Assembly (NCBI GenBank): GCA_947179485.1
Contig: OX359248.1
Coordinates: forward strand, 26,979,378-27,043,377
Length of the DNA: 64,000 nt
Direction of reading: 5' to 3'
From: Allacma fusca
Lineage: Eukaryota; Arthropoda; Collembola; Symphypleona; Sminthuridae
A program made the translations under genes and the position numbers. Positions 25,723 through 38,834 of this stretch are shown here, in pieces. Numbering within the stretch: the stretch's first letter is position 1; every line of letters starts with the position of its first letter. Below the pieces are notes generated by a model. That model was not told the origin of the DNA. It worked only from the letters and a program-made list of their open reading frames with translations, and made no database searches.

Positions 25723-26073
25723 TGTAAGTGCTCTTTACAAGTGTAAGTCTAACGTCTAGCTATTGAACTTGGTGATGTCTTAATTACTGTGTGTCCAAAG
25801 TCTATAGTTTAAGAGTTTAGTTTGAATGTGTTCTTGTGGATTTCGCATTTGCATACTTTAGTATGAAGCTATGTTTTTTTGTAAGTGTACATAAGTAAGG
25901 TCTGGCTGCTTTTGATGTTTTTAACAGTTGAAGGATTTAATTGTCTGAGTTTTTAATTTGTTATTATTATTGTGTTGCAGTTGTCCTGGAGGGTAAATTA
26001 CTTTGGAAGGAAGTTCTGAGAATTAAGTATTTTTAAAGATAAATTAATAAATTAGTGATTGAAGATTTTGGAG

Positions 26074-27011
26074 ATGGCAAAAATCCTGGGAGTATTTCAA
26101 CGTTACCCGATGATTAAAATGTCAGCACAAGCAGGTCAGCAGGTACTATTTACTATTTTGTAGTGGAATTAGAGAGTGTTAGAGGATTGTACTTTGTGCT
26201 GTGTGTGGTAAATATTTTTGTATTGATTGTGTTTTATGGAAATGAATTAGAGATGTGATTGATTTATTGGAGTAATTGTGGATGGGAATTATTACTTTGA
26301 CGATTCACGGAGACTGACTTATGAATAATTTTTAGGTGGATTGATGGCAGCAGGGGATGTGATCAGCCAGACATGTGTTGAAGGCAAGGGGTTAAAGGAT
26401 ATTGACAAGCTCCGAACGCTCAGGTTTGGGTGCATTGGTAGCTTTTTTGTGGTAAATAATTTAGGACTATTGATTTAGGGGAAGTTATTATATGAACATG
26501 AAGGGACGAAAGATAATTAGTGGATTTTCTTTCCAGGGACCTACTTTGAGCCGCTGGTATGGAGTACTGGATCGGTACATTGTTATCAAATCTCCTGGGA
26601 AGCAAGCATTGGCTAAAATGGCTGTTGATCAGTTTGGATTTGCTCCCATTTTTATTGTCTTGTTTTTGGGGGTGAATGGCATCACGAATGGGAAAGAGGT
26701 GTCCCAGATAAAGGAGGATGTTAAACGTGATTACACCACCATATTAGAAGCTAATTACAAAGTTAGTCATGTCATTTTGTAATATTTTTTTATATATGAG
26801 ATAACGTAATTTGTAGATGCTGATTTACAGCTCTGTAGTATGCTTGTGTAGTATTGTGATGTATGATTTGATGTCTGATTCTTTTTGCCAGATTTGGCCG
26901 GCTGTTCAAATCGTGAATTTTTGGATCATACCTGCACACATGCGAGTGTTGTTTGTTCAAACATTTGCACTGCTATGGAACACCTATCTATCGTGGATGA
27001 CGAATCAATAG
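26074..27011 (+). CDS. Mpv17: Mpv17, mitochondrial inner-membrane protein
   Basis: Mpv17/PMP22-family protein. Mpv17 sits in the mitochondrial inner membrane and is needed for mitochondrial DNA maintenance and nucleotide balance. Exons 26074-26134, 26336-26451, 26537-26761 and 26892-27011 join in frame (phases 1, 0, 0) to 522 bp, giving 173 residues against about 176 in human. Family motifs are visible: GLMAAGDVISQ in exon 2, SRWYGVLDRYI and DQFGFAP in exon 3, and WPAVQIVNFWIIPAHMR plus WNTYLSW in exon 4. Exon 1 uses donor G|GTCAGC; the nearby GTACTA would break the frame. A 5'-UTR intron is likely: a GTAAGT donor at 25724 and a strong acceptor (TGTTGCAG) ending at 25980, 93 bp before the ATG. 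It converges with Clp1. Confidence 0.95.
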
Positions 27012-27234
27012 TTTCGTGCGGAAATGCCCTTTTCGTGTGGAATGTGTGTATAATTTATATGTAAATTGTTTGTTGATAGTTTTGCAGTTGTGTGTTTAGC
27101 CTTGGTTTTTGCTCATCTTAAAAAATTTTATTTGGGGAGCAGAAATATTTGGTATGATTTTTTGACGCAAACTCTTTACTGGTACTGTAGAATTATTACA
27201 GTTTAATTTTTGGGGTTTTTTTAATACATTTTGC

Positions 27235-27240
27235 AATAAA
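27235..27240 (+). terminator. Poly(A) signal of Mpv17
   Basis: AATAAA about 224 bp after the Mpv17 stop. A candidate Clp1 poly(A) signal on the other strand lies about 50 bp further right. Confidence 0.6.
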
Positions 27241-27290
27241 ATATTTTCAAGTCAGTCTTCCTGCTCACAGTCACTTTAATCATAAGTAAT

Positions 27291-27296
27291 TTTATT
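27291..27296 (-). terminator. Candidate poly(A) signal of Clp1
   Basis: AATAAA on the minus strand about 600 bp after the Clp1 stop. The two convergent genes would end within about 50 bp of each other. Confidence 0.4.
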
Positions 27297-27895
27297 GAAA
27301 ATAACTGCTTTCATTATTTTTACGCTTAGTTGTTCTGTAAGTTGAGATGAATCTGCACATTCAAAAATTTTAGTTTGAAGCAAATAGTGAAGTAAGGTAG
27401 TAAACAAGTGACAATATGCAATGAAATCTTGGATAACTTCCAAAAGAAATCAGTTACACAGCAGTAAGAAGAAAGGTATCACTGATGCCTTCCAATATAC
27501 AAGGCATTTAATATAAAAATTCCAAATCAAGTATTTAATTATTGACGAAAGTAGCTAACAATACTAGTGTTGTTACTCACAATTAAATTACATACACTGA
27601 AGCAATAATTCCCTCACTACACTAATTATTCAGTAAATCCATTAGTTAGTTAAACTCCTGAATATTTAACATCCGCAATCGAGTAACGGCTGATGCTAAA
27701 GTTAAGGTAATTCTTCATAACAACCATATAGCAACATACAAACTCTTTGCATGTCACAATAAAGTAAGAAAGTTTTATATAGTCCTGGTGGCTATATGTA
27801 AGTCGGTAAATTGCTCCCATGACTGACAGCAGCATATTATCGTTATAATAAAATAATCTTTCTCTTTTAAAATCAATCAATCAACACGAATACTA

Positions 27896-30338
27896 TTACT
27901 GCGCATCCATAAACTGGATTTCCGAGAGCAAAAGTAATGTTTTGGGCAGAGGTCCAGGTTGAGGAGAAAGAACTGTCATTTTGCCTTTATCTTGATCGAA
28001 GTCAGTCACGCAAACAAATCCAGCGACATTTGTTTGAATAACGTCTTGCTGAGTCTCATCTGTGGCAAAACTAATGGCTAAAAGTCGATGCAATAAAGTT
28101 GCTGCAGTTGGATTGACCACAGCTACCAACTTCGTTCTAGTTTCATCACCCTTCATTCCTAAAGGTAGGCAAGATAATGGTATAGCTGGGGCTCCGATTT
28201 TGAAGATTTTATACTGTCAACAAATTGAAATGCATATTATCACGAAGTGAAACCAGTTTTATTTACAGTTGCAAACTGATGACCTATTCTATGAAAAGTA
28301 TCATTTCCGTCACTTACTTCGGATAATTTAACTTGAAAAGAATGAGGATGGAATGGTTGCAAGCCTGGCTTCCCATAAAAGTACTCTCTAATACGAGAAT
28401 CTCGAGCTTCTTGACGATGACTTACACTTCTGTCTCCCACCTAGGTGTCAAATACATACGTTCTTACAATTCAGCACTGACGAATGCAGGATACACATGT
28501 CATTGCGTTAATATACTCACCCCACCACTTTTCGGTAAAAATACAACTTTTACAAAGGAAGGCAGATCTCGACTTAAATCATTATAAAGTCTTTCTTGGT
28601 CCAATACTAAGACGACGTCAACCTGTAAACAGCATGATTGGAAGTAAAGTAACACCAACGTCGTTTTGCATCTTCGTGTGAAAATTTCGGTTAATCGAAA
28701 ACAAAACCCTCAACAATTTACCTCAAAAGCCTGGGCTATATGAGTGATGCTTTTGTATCCGTCTGCTTTGACCCAACCACAAGTGTTAATGATAACTCCC
28801 GAGGATTTAGCTGTTCAAGAAGTTTAAACGCTCACTTTAAACAGTGTATAACAAAAGTACTGATCTAATGAATTGATCGCTGCTGATATGGCTATGCATT
28901 ACTACTAAGTAATCGGGTAACACAAAAGCTTAATAATAATTACCTTTCCGGTTGCTTTCCATCCGTTCATGAACAACTTCTGCCAGTTTACTGATAAGTG
29001 TGTTGTACAAAGGGATGTTATTTTGGGGAGATTTATGACCTAGAAAATAAGCCAAAGGTGCTTGCTGCACAAACCCATTGTCTTCAATGGAAGCGGGTCG
29101 TTCAATCAGCATCGCACCAATCGTCCCAGGAACAGAAATGCTACCTTGACCCACGTCCAAATCCACGTAAATGGGTCGTCTCCCCAAGCGAACCGCATAA
29201 TTTATTATGATTCTACATAAAGTTGTCTTGCCTACATCTTGCGCACCAACCACCAACACAATCGGGCCCCGTTTTCCATCAGCGTCAGCTGACCTGCATA
29301 CCAAAATTCAGAAATAAATCATCACTCTATTCTCACTGCCGTTCCCCGAACTCCAAATGCTACACACTATACACAAATAATAGCATACCTTCTCAAGGTC
29401 TCCAGAGCACCATGTGTATTCAAATACATAATCATGGGAGTCTCTTTCGCAACGTACACACTGTCTGCTTTCCCTGTGCATAAAAAATGCAAAATTTCAT
29501 TACCATTCAATAATCCCAACTCATGACAAGATCGACCTAGCCAATTTTGTCACCAACCTTTGATTTGCAAAACACAACCATGGTAAGTGAAAACAGCTAT
29601 TTTAGCTCCAGTTCCAAACTGGTACAATGTATCTTTTATCATTTCAGTGCCAAATATTTCCGCCGTGCCATCCTTCATCTATTAATTAAACAAAAACGAA
29701 AGCTGATTACATTCACAATCTCACACTTGTCTCAATCTTCCTTCGTGTAATTGACACGTTGCAATGCCTCTTATAAGTATTGTGCTTAAAACTTTATCAA
29801 TCCACTAATACCCCAACATATATTCTCCTATCACCATCTACTACAATCCGCGCATAAATCAATAATTCCCCTCCAGAAGCTCCGTAAGAACTTCATTGTG
29901 CAGTTGACTTTATTCAAAATTCAATGGCCTCGGAAAATAATTTATAGTTGCTCCACGGAAAAAGTAATACCAGTATTTCAATTCAATGCAGCATAAAAAT
30001 TTAAGATTAACGTAATTATTGGAAGCCAGCATAGTCCCTATTATGTATAGCATAAGTTAGCTTGTCCCATCTATGTCAAAGGCAAATGGGACTTTTAACA
30101 AAATTAAAACTCAATTATCCCATCCCTGAGATCCCGTCCACATACTCAAACTCTACTCACTTATGTATCTGTGAATTATATGTTCTTCTTACTACATCCA
30201 ATCACTCACCACCACTTGCACAATCTGATTCTTTCCCTCCACTTCCAATCTCAGCTCCTCATCCACTCCTAATGTTACGTCCTGAACGGCATCCCCAGGA
30301 GGTCCAGCGGACCCGTCATCATGCTTATCGTCCGACAT
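27896..30338 (-). CDS. Clp1: Clp1, polyribonucleotide 5'-hydroxyl-kinase
   Basis: Clp1 is a nuclear RNA 5'-kinase. It belongs to the mRNA cleavage factor II complex and the tRNA-splicing endonuclease complex. Eight minus-strand exons are 30210-30338, 29558-29678, 29389-29473, 28944-29293, 28722-28810, 28521-28622, 28318-28440 and 27896-28213. They join in frame with GT-AG sites into 1317 bp, giving 438 residues (human about 425). Exon 2 holds [10 protein letters not shown] and AVFTYHGC. The P-loop GAQDVGKTT is at residues ~128-136, followed by [10 protein letters not shown] and [10 protein letters not shown]. Further on are [25 protein letters not shown], and in the last exon [18 protein letters not shown] and FMD near the end. 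The N-terminus (first ~30 residues) is acidic and variable. It is head-to-head with the LC8 gene, about 2.7 kb away. Confidence 0.96.
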
Positions 30339-33023
30339 CTCTCTATTGATAGGAAACCAAATCACATTAATTCAATATATCCAATACTACAAATACAAAT
30401 ATTCTCACCCCAAAAATGCACTCTTTACAGTTCACACCGAGATTTCCAGACCACCCAACCACGCTTTCCTACCCCAACCTCCTCCACCAATATAAACATT
30501 CAACGATCGATGACATAACTCAAGTAAATAACGGAATCATTAATAATTCATTGTACCTATCTTTGGTCCAGCACAATATGCACAATGTTCGTACGCTTGA
30601 TTGGAGCTACCTGTTTTATCAATAAAGACAACCTTCCCAGCCGCACATGATACGCTGCTAAATAAATACCTAATTTTAGATTTTTCTTTGGTAAAGTTAC
30701 TTCGAGTTGACACAACTCAAAACAGCCCTCCCCCTCCTATACCGTCACTAGATACTTGACACAAACTTTCCTCCAATAAACTGTATTTCAACAATCAGCA
30801 CTATATATCTACCTTCTATTTTAATTCCGCAAAAAAAAAGCCTAACCTTCGCTAATCCCAACTTCAGAATAAACAACCTTAACACTCACTCATCAAATCA
30901 TAAACAACAACAACCCAAAGCCCAGTTATACTATAATACAGAACAAAAAATAATCTTGTCTTTTTTTTACCTCTAAACACAATTCCAGAAAGGTGTAAAC
31001 AAAGCCAGTGGAGCCAGTTCGTATATGTGTATAAAGAATTCACATTAACCACGAGGAAAAGGCTGTTAATGCACCTTGGATTATTAAATGAAATAATCAG
31101 ATTTCTTGATCGTACAAGGTACAGGTATACGGTGCCGGGTACAAGTCATGTACATCTATGTACAAGTTCAAGCGTAGACACTATACTCACATTTAGCAAC
31201 CATAGCCACCAGTAACCGAATGAGACTCGATCAATAGTAATCACATTAAACAGCACGCGAGGTACTTACTACACGAAAAGTGAAGGGAATCCAAGCTTCC
31301 AAGCTGCTTTTAGTGCCTCTACTGTTCACACTCAAACATGACCATCTCCCGTTACCTACCACAGGCTCCCTTCCCTTACCCACACGAATGCTTCATAAGC
31401 CTATACATTGCTCATACTTTTATTTTACCATTCCAACCTTTCCAATGTAACTTTGGATTTACCACAAGAGCAAAGCTCATCATGAACAGTACCCGAATCT
31501 ACGCTGCGTGACCCTACAAATGATTGTTTCTCCGGTGAATTCAATAACTGGATTCTGCAAAAAAAAAAATCCTACAGGTTGTTAATATAACTTACTACTG
31601 TTGAAATTTCCGAAATTTATTTTTTCTTCTATTTGCTTTATTCTATTACTTTATAAAGTACAATTTCTGCCATTGGAAAGTCCACGAATGGTTTGACAGT
31701 CAAAGCCAAATAAACAAAGTATTCAAACCTGCCTTTTAGGGTTCGGAAGCAGGAATCGCCCGGGCATAAAAACCGTTCAGAAGGAAAACTTATATATTTG
31801 GTCCCTCAAGTAAGCCACCCCTTATAAGAGCTTCCTTCAAAATTCCTAAATTGAAAATCTATAATATAATTTTTTTCTAATACACTATTTTTCGTCTGAA
31901 TTCCATATCCCTTTTTTGGAACACCCACCTATGAATCTGTATCATGCTCATTTTTGAGTTATAAATCAATACTTTGCTATTATAACCAGCTTTTATGGAA
32001 AGTATGGTTAATAGTATAAACTACCCCATGAATAATACAACTGTTGCTGGAGCCTTCAGGCTACACATGTGGCATATAATTCTTAATATTGCTAATTTTG
32101 GGATAATATAATTTTTACAGAGATTCCTGACAGTTAAAGGAACTATTTTAGAAGAAATGAATACGATTTGTCTCACGTCACACGCATTTGCGACAAAGAA
32201 TATCAATAGTGTGCTGAATGACGCATTTATGTGCATGATTTGCGCTTTTTACGCACTTTGAGATGTTCAAGGAAATACGTCGTGGGTTCATTGATGGAAG
32301 ATGCGCTGGGGTATAGTGTAAGACTTGATTTAAGATTCCAGCCAGATTTGAATAATTTTTTGGGAATTTAGTGTGTTTTAACGCATAGGTTTAAAAATGA
32401 ATAGCTTGTGAGTATGGGTGTGCTGGATAGGCGGTCACATTCGTTTTGACACATATGATGGAAAGGATGTTTTGAAATTGGTGGTCAAAGATTAGAATAT
32501 GTACATGACTGGTTGAGAAATTGACGTAGGAGGAAGAGAAAAGAAGGCGGATGAGTTGAGGAGTAAAATTGGAAAAGAAAGTAACCAAGGGATACGGCAA
32601 CCATATTGATAGAAGCAACCGGCTGCCAGAAGCTAGCAGCTGAAAGCAGTCCAATCAGAAGCTAGCACGAGTTTGGCGGATTATGTCTTCAATTCATGTG
32701 CACAGTGAAAGGCAAGCCTGGCGAACCCGTCCACTCCTGAGTCGTTGGACAGACCGAGCAGAGCAAGTTACTGTTGTTGCTGTGCTGTGACAATTTTCCG
32801 TATCTGAAAAACGGTGATTGAGAGTAAAAGGTACATTAATAGTTTTTTCTTTATTTTTTTTTCTCATGTCTTGCATGTGAATTTTTGATGACTGTCTCTC
32901 TCTCTATCTGTGTCGTATGAGTGTGTACTTATTGATTGACTGTACCCCTTAGTGGATCCTCATCCGGATCTTTTGACGTCTCACTAATTTTTTTATTTTT
33001 TTACATTTAACCCTTTTGTGTAG
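30339..33023. other. Divergent intergenic region between Clp1 and LC8
   Basis: About 2.7 kb between two genes transcribed away from each other. The left part is C/A-rich on the plus strand and the right part, from about 32.25 kb, is G/T-rich, as expected for strand asymmetry around two promoters. A likely first non-coding LC8 exon ends near 32830, before GTACAT. No coding sequence is supported. Confidence 0.45.
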
Positions 33024-33059
33024 AGTACTTGGTCGCACAAATAACAAAAATATTCCAAG

Positions 33060-33457
<398 letters not shown>

Positions 33458-33816
33458 AGGAATCGTCAAATATCCTCTCAACTCCTTCGCCTCTCTCTTA
33501 ATATCTCATCTCATAAAAACAAAACATTACCAATAGCGTTAGCATTATATTTGTTATTAAATTAGTTCTATATTATAGTATTATAATGACGCTATACGTT
33601 ATGTAAGTCTAAAAATCCCCAGTTTCATTTCACTCTCTCTCTCTGACTCTGTCTCTGCTGTGCTGTACCTCTCATCTCACTCAGTAATGTTTACCCTTTC
33701 ATTGTCCCCCTCTCTCCCGTCTCTTTCACTATAACTCAATTGCGCGGTAATTCATGTTAGTCGGATGCAATGAAGGACTGATTGTAATCAACTCAAACTG
33801 ATGGATGCTAAGGAAA

Positions 33817-33822
33817 AATAAA
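33817..33822 (+). terminator. Poly(A) signal of LC8 gene
   Basis: AATAAA 360 bp after the stop. The intervening 3' UTR has a CT-rich segment at about 33630-33730. Confidence 0.6.
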
Positions 33823-33908
33823 AATTTTGGTGGTATAACTTATCAATGTACAAAAAAAGGAGCCTCCTATACTTTTCTCTTTCGTCCTTGACATAGTTGC
33901 CAAAGTGA

Positions 33909-33914
33909 TTTATT
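33909..33914 (-). terminator. Candidate poly(A) signal of NDUFAF7
   Basis: AATAAA on the minus strand, 94 bp after the NDUFAF7 stop and about 90 bp from the LC8 signal on the other strand. Confidence 0.5.
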
Positions 33915-34007
33915 TTAATACATATTGCTATACGGTATCCACATTAATTTTAGTAACTATACGTATATATATATATGGATATGTATATAAATATACATAT
34001 ACAATGT

Positions 34008-37000
34008 TCATTCATGAAATCCCACAATTTTTAAGCCCGGTTTGTAGTTTTCAAGGATCTTAGGGAAAATGCCCATAAATTTGAATCGTTCACCCATGTC
34101 ATCGATAAGCATACGGTAGCCTGACTGCAGAACCAGCTTCTCGGTGTCAGTTTTACATTGTGCCACAAGTTTCTGCAATCACAACACATAACGGGTAATA
34201 GATTAGTTAGCCTGTATACAGGGTGACAGAGAAAGTCTAGAAGTGGTCGTTGCCAGATCTATCAGAAGATTAACTTACTGGTATTCCTATACTAGTAACT
34301 ACGGTCGTCTTGGGAGCAAAATGTAATGTGAATGTAAACATGTGAATGTGAAAAAGGATTGGCAGTTAGCACTGAACTGTTAGCAGCACATGCTGTGTAT
34401 AATGTGTATCCTAGAACCCACTGCAAAATAATTTGTTTACAAGGATGTAATGCTCTCACTTGGATTTTTATGTGCTCTCGAATGTCATGTCTCATTCTAA
34501 GTATATACTACATAGACTGACATATATGCACATGCAGCCGCATTTTTGCAGTTTGCTTATTTCGAGCAATGACAAGCCACTCAGACTAGGCCGGCAATTA
34601 AAATAGTTTTTTAAATATGAAAACGTCTTGGTCTTGAGTGTTGGAAGTAATTAAGTCAGAAATAATAATGTGAATGCTTTCAGTAAAATTTTACAGAGCT
34701 ACCATGAAAGCTCAATCCTACTTTTTATGCTATCATCAGCGGGAAAGCTAATCTGCCTGTAAGCATGTATGTTAAATGCTAATCATTCTAAGTAGCCTAC
34801 TGCATGTCATGTACATACGTGGAGCTGGAGAAACAACGGAAGTGGGAAGGAATTAAAAGCAAAAGAACGAAGGACTCATATCATTGGGCTATACACTCGC
34901 TGGATTTGCGACGGAAAAGTTACGGATAACCTCAAGCCAAACAAAAGAATCTCATGGAGATGAATCTTCCGCTTATGGTAAGTGAGTATTGGGAAGAAAA
35001 GTAGAGTAAGCATGCATCCTCATTCTTCACATTCATACGAAAGCATGTTGTTGCAAAACTATGTAGAAAGAATTAAAATACAATAAGGGAAGAGCGAGAA
35101 TGCATAGTTGTTATTATGGTATGGCAGCGGAATGGAGAAGGGGCTAATAAAAAATTCAAGGATGGAAACTGTATCTGTATGTACGTACAACTCAATGAAG
35201 CAGCATGGTGTTAAAATTAGAACGGGAGATTAAAATGAATAGCTTATGACTTACATTATATCGTACTTCGATTCCTACACTCTTGAGAAAATCTCGTTGG
35301 CTGGTTGGTCCAAGAACCCAAGCTTTATCCCAGCAAAATTTACGCACGAAGGAAAAGTCAACATCAGCTGTTAAGTCAGCGGTTCCTGGTTTTAAGAGTG
35401 GGTCATGAAGCTTATGCTTGTAAAAACCACGAAATGTATCTTCCTTGGTTCCATCGTGACCATAATCGATCACCAGGGCAATGCCACCATCTCTATCAAT
35501 TCTACTTGTCATTTCGTCCAGGACTGTAATAGTCTCGAGGCTAATTTCGATATGTTGTCGGTGATCTTGAAGGAGTTTGTCTTGGAAACGTTCTAGGATT
35601 TTTATCACCGGAGTTTCATGTCTTGAGAGTACAAAACGAAGTTTCTCTGTATCTGGTAATGCCAAGGGATCTATATCTACCAATATTTCTCGCCACTGGT
35701 GATCGTCAACCTTCTAGAATGAATAATGCTTGCATTTAATTACTATACTAGATTCATCAATATTCATAGTTCGTTCAAGCATAATTACTAATTAAACGGG
35801 CTTTATGGGCAAACACGAATTAATCAGCCCGTACAATAAAAGTAATGAGGATACTGAAGTTCTTTGACTTGAATAATTTCTACTTAAACAAGTCTTTCGG
35901 CGGATATTAAATTACCTGCAATTTGTGAATGGGCAAAGCGTCAAAGAACTCATGAGCTATGTAGAAATTAAATTCATTAGGAATGCTCTGAACATCCCGG
36001 TACCAATAAATTGGATAGTTGGTATCTTTTGAGATAGCCTTGTGGTAATAGGATTGGTGTGGTAGCACTTTCGCTGGATCGATCCAATTTGATTCACTTC
36101 GTCTTGTAATATAGTCCAAATAGTTTTTCTTTTTTTCACACAAAGTCTCTTCCTGCAAATTCGCCATAAAAGGGCTGATTTCCACTAAATGTAGGGACAC
36201 ATCAGAACCAATTAGTCTCTCGAAACGTTTGAACACCTATACAAGGAAGTAAACAGAAAATTACGTAAGAATAACAGAAGGGGTATCATGAGAAAGACAC
36301 TGACATCTGTAAATCTCAATGAGGAGCATGTCATGTAAACAAAATCAAGTGGAAGCACATACATTTTAGATTTGAAGCACGTGTCGGTTTGAAAGGGAAA
36401 ATAAACAGTTACTACAAAGCAACCATTTGAATCCATCTGACTTTTGCAATAAATAAACAGCTGTGGATGTAAACGCATCTACTTAATTTTACAAGCAGAT
36501 ACATATATGTATATATACTTCTTTTTAGTTGTAAATCTAGGGCGGTAGAACAAACCAAGTGGTTTCCTTGATTCATACATAGTAAATGGCTGGGAACTGG
36601 GAACGGATATAGACTGTATATGTATGTACTACAGCGAAGATAGATTACAAGTGGAAGCTTTAAAAGAGAATTCTCATATGCCTCTCGTACACTTATTGTT
36701 TCCCCAAAGACCCGTTTTACAGTGAAGGAATGAAGAAATATTACCCGCAGCATATCCTTTGCTAGAGAACCTCGTCCAGGTCCCAATTCGACAATGTTGA
36801 ACTTCTTAGGTCCACCGATCTGCAACCACGTCTGTATTCCCCAAATGCCTATCATCTGAAAGAGTAGGTTCGGTATTTATGCTTTCAAGAACATCATTCA
36901 ATATTTTCATTCGCAAAAACTATAATGACAAACGTGTTCATATCATACCCAAAAAAACTAGTATTCACGTTCATTATTCCTGCTCCTTACAAGCAAATTA

Positions 37001-37307
37001 TTTCACACTCAAAATAAATTACGAACAAAACGGCAGAAAACTTTTATGAATAAAAGAGTACCTCCCCGAACATTTGACTAATTTCTGGTGAAGTGACAAA
37101 ATCTCCACTGGGACCAAATACATCTTTCTTCATGTAGTAACCAGCATCAATCTCACGTTTAGCAGTCCCTTGAGATTTATCTGGAGGTAAGATGATCCCG
37201 GAATTGGTCAACGCCATTTTCATATAGTCGGCAACTGGTATGGGACCACTGACCAGAATACGAGACTTTATTTGATCGTAAATTGACCGCACTAATTGCT
37301 GACTCAT
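34008..37307 (-). CDS. NDUFAF7: NDUFAF7/MidA, complex I assembly arginine methyltransferase
   Basis: NDUFAF7 is a mitochondrial SAM-dependent methyltransferase that dimethylates an arginine of the NDUFS2 subunit during complex I assembly. Five minus-strand exons, 37062-37307, 36745-36855, 35916-36236, 35255-35713 and 34008-34172, all join in phase 0 into 1302 bp, giving 433 residues. Visible motifs are the N-terminal SGPIPVADYMKMAL, GDFVTSPEISQMFGE, the SAM-binding ELGPGRGSL (residues ~105-113), HEFFDALPIHKLQ, VIDYGHDG and HDPLLKPGTADLTADVDF. The C-terminus has GERFKFMGIFPK. Compared with the human protein there are ~20 extra residues between the MALTN and GYYMKKD segments. The start MSQQLVRSIYDQ gives no obvious mitochondrial presequence. 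An acceptor-like CAG lies 8 bp upstream of the ATG, so an unseen first exon may supply one. The 1.1-kb last intron (34173-35254) holds nothing recognisable. Confidence 0.93.
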
Positions 37308-38140
37308 TTTGAGAACTGTACACACACTTTGACACAATTCAAATAGTTTGGAGTGGGCTCGTGAAGTATTTTAATAAGCACTATTCAGGATAATTTTCTG
37401 GATTGCTTTGTTCTTCATAAATATTCTTCTTCCGACACAAGCCAAAGTTTCTTAATTTCGAAAAATAAGTCCGTCCCAAAATACATTTGTGTATCTAAAC
37501 TAAACTACTTATGGAGACTAAAACTAGTACGTCTGGTTATAAACGATCTTCGCCACTTTGTATTGGTTGAGAGTCTAATACCTTTATTTTAATAATTGAT
37601 TAACTATATTGAAGTTTAATTTGCTATTTTAAGACAGAATCGTCCATTTGATCTTCAGATTAGAATAAGCTTGCAGAGTCTGAAAGTAACAAGATATCGT
37701 TCGTGTAAGCAAATGAAAGTCAAAATGCCTATCGAAAAGCTCATTAAAATAGCGGTTAACAACAATACAGTACATGAGATCCGTTAGAAGAATGTATATA
37801 GTTTAAGTATTTCCATTGAAATAAACGTTGCAATACAAAATCTTACAACGGAAAACTTGTTGAAAGAGAAAGCTCAATAATTTTTTTTTTGATATCCGTT
37901 GTTCTTTCAAAAAATAAAGCGTAAATGAAATAAAAACATGTGAAATTATTAATAAAATGGCGACAGTTCCCATCGATTCTCTACAATGCGATCATTAACT
38001 GAATAGGAGATGGAAAACTCTAAAATTACAAAACAGCATTCAAAAGTAAAGAAATGGTTACGGTCACAGGTCACTGTATTTGTAGTAACTTCTTGCAGCA
38101 TTCACCTGTTTCATAATACCATCCGCAATCCAGTACACAG
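37308..38140. other. Intergenic region between NDUFAF7 and the glucosidase II beta-like gene
   Basis: About 0.8 kb of AT-rich sequence. It should contain the NDUFAF7 promoter and the 3' UTR of the next gene. I see no further feature. Confidence 0.4.
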
Positions 38141-38834
<694 letters not shown>

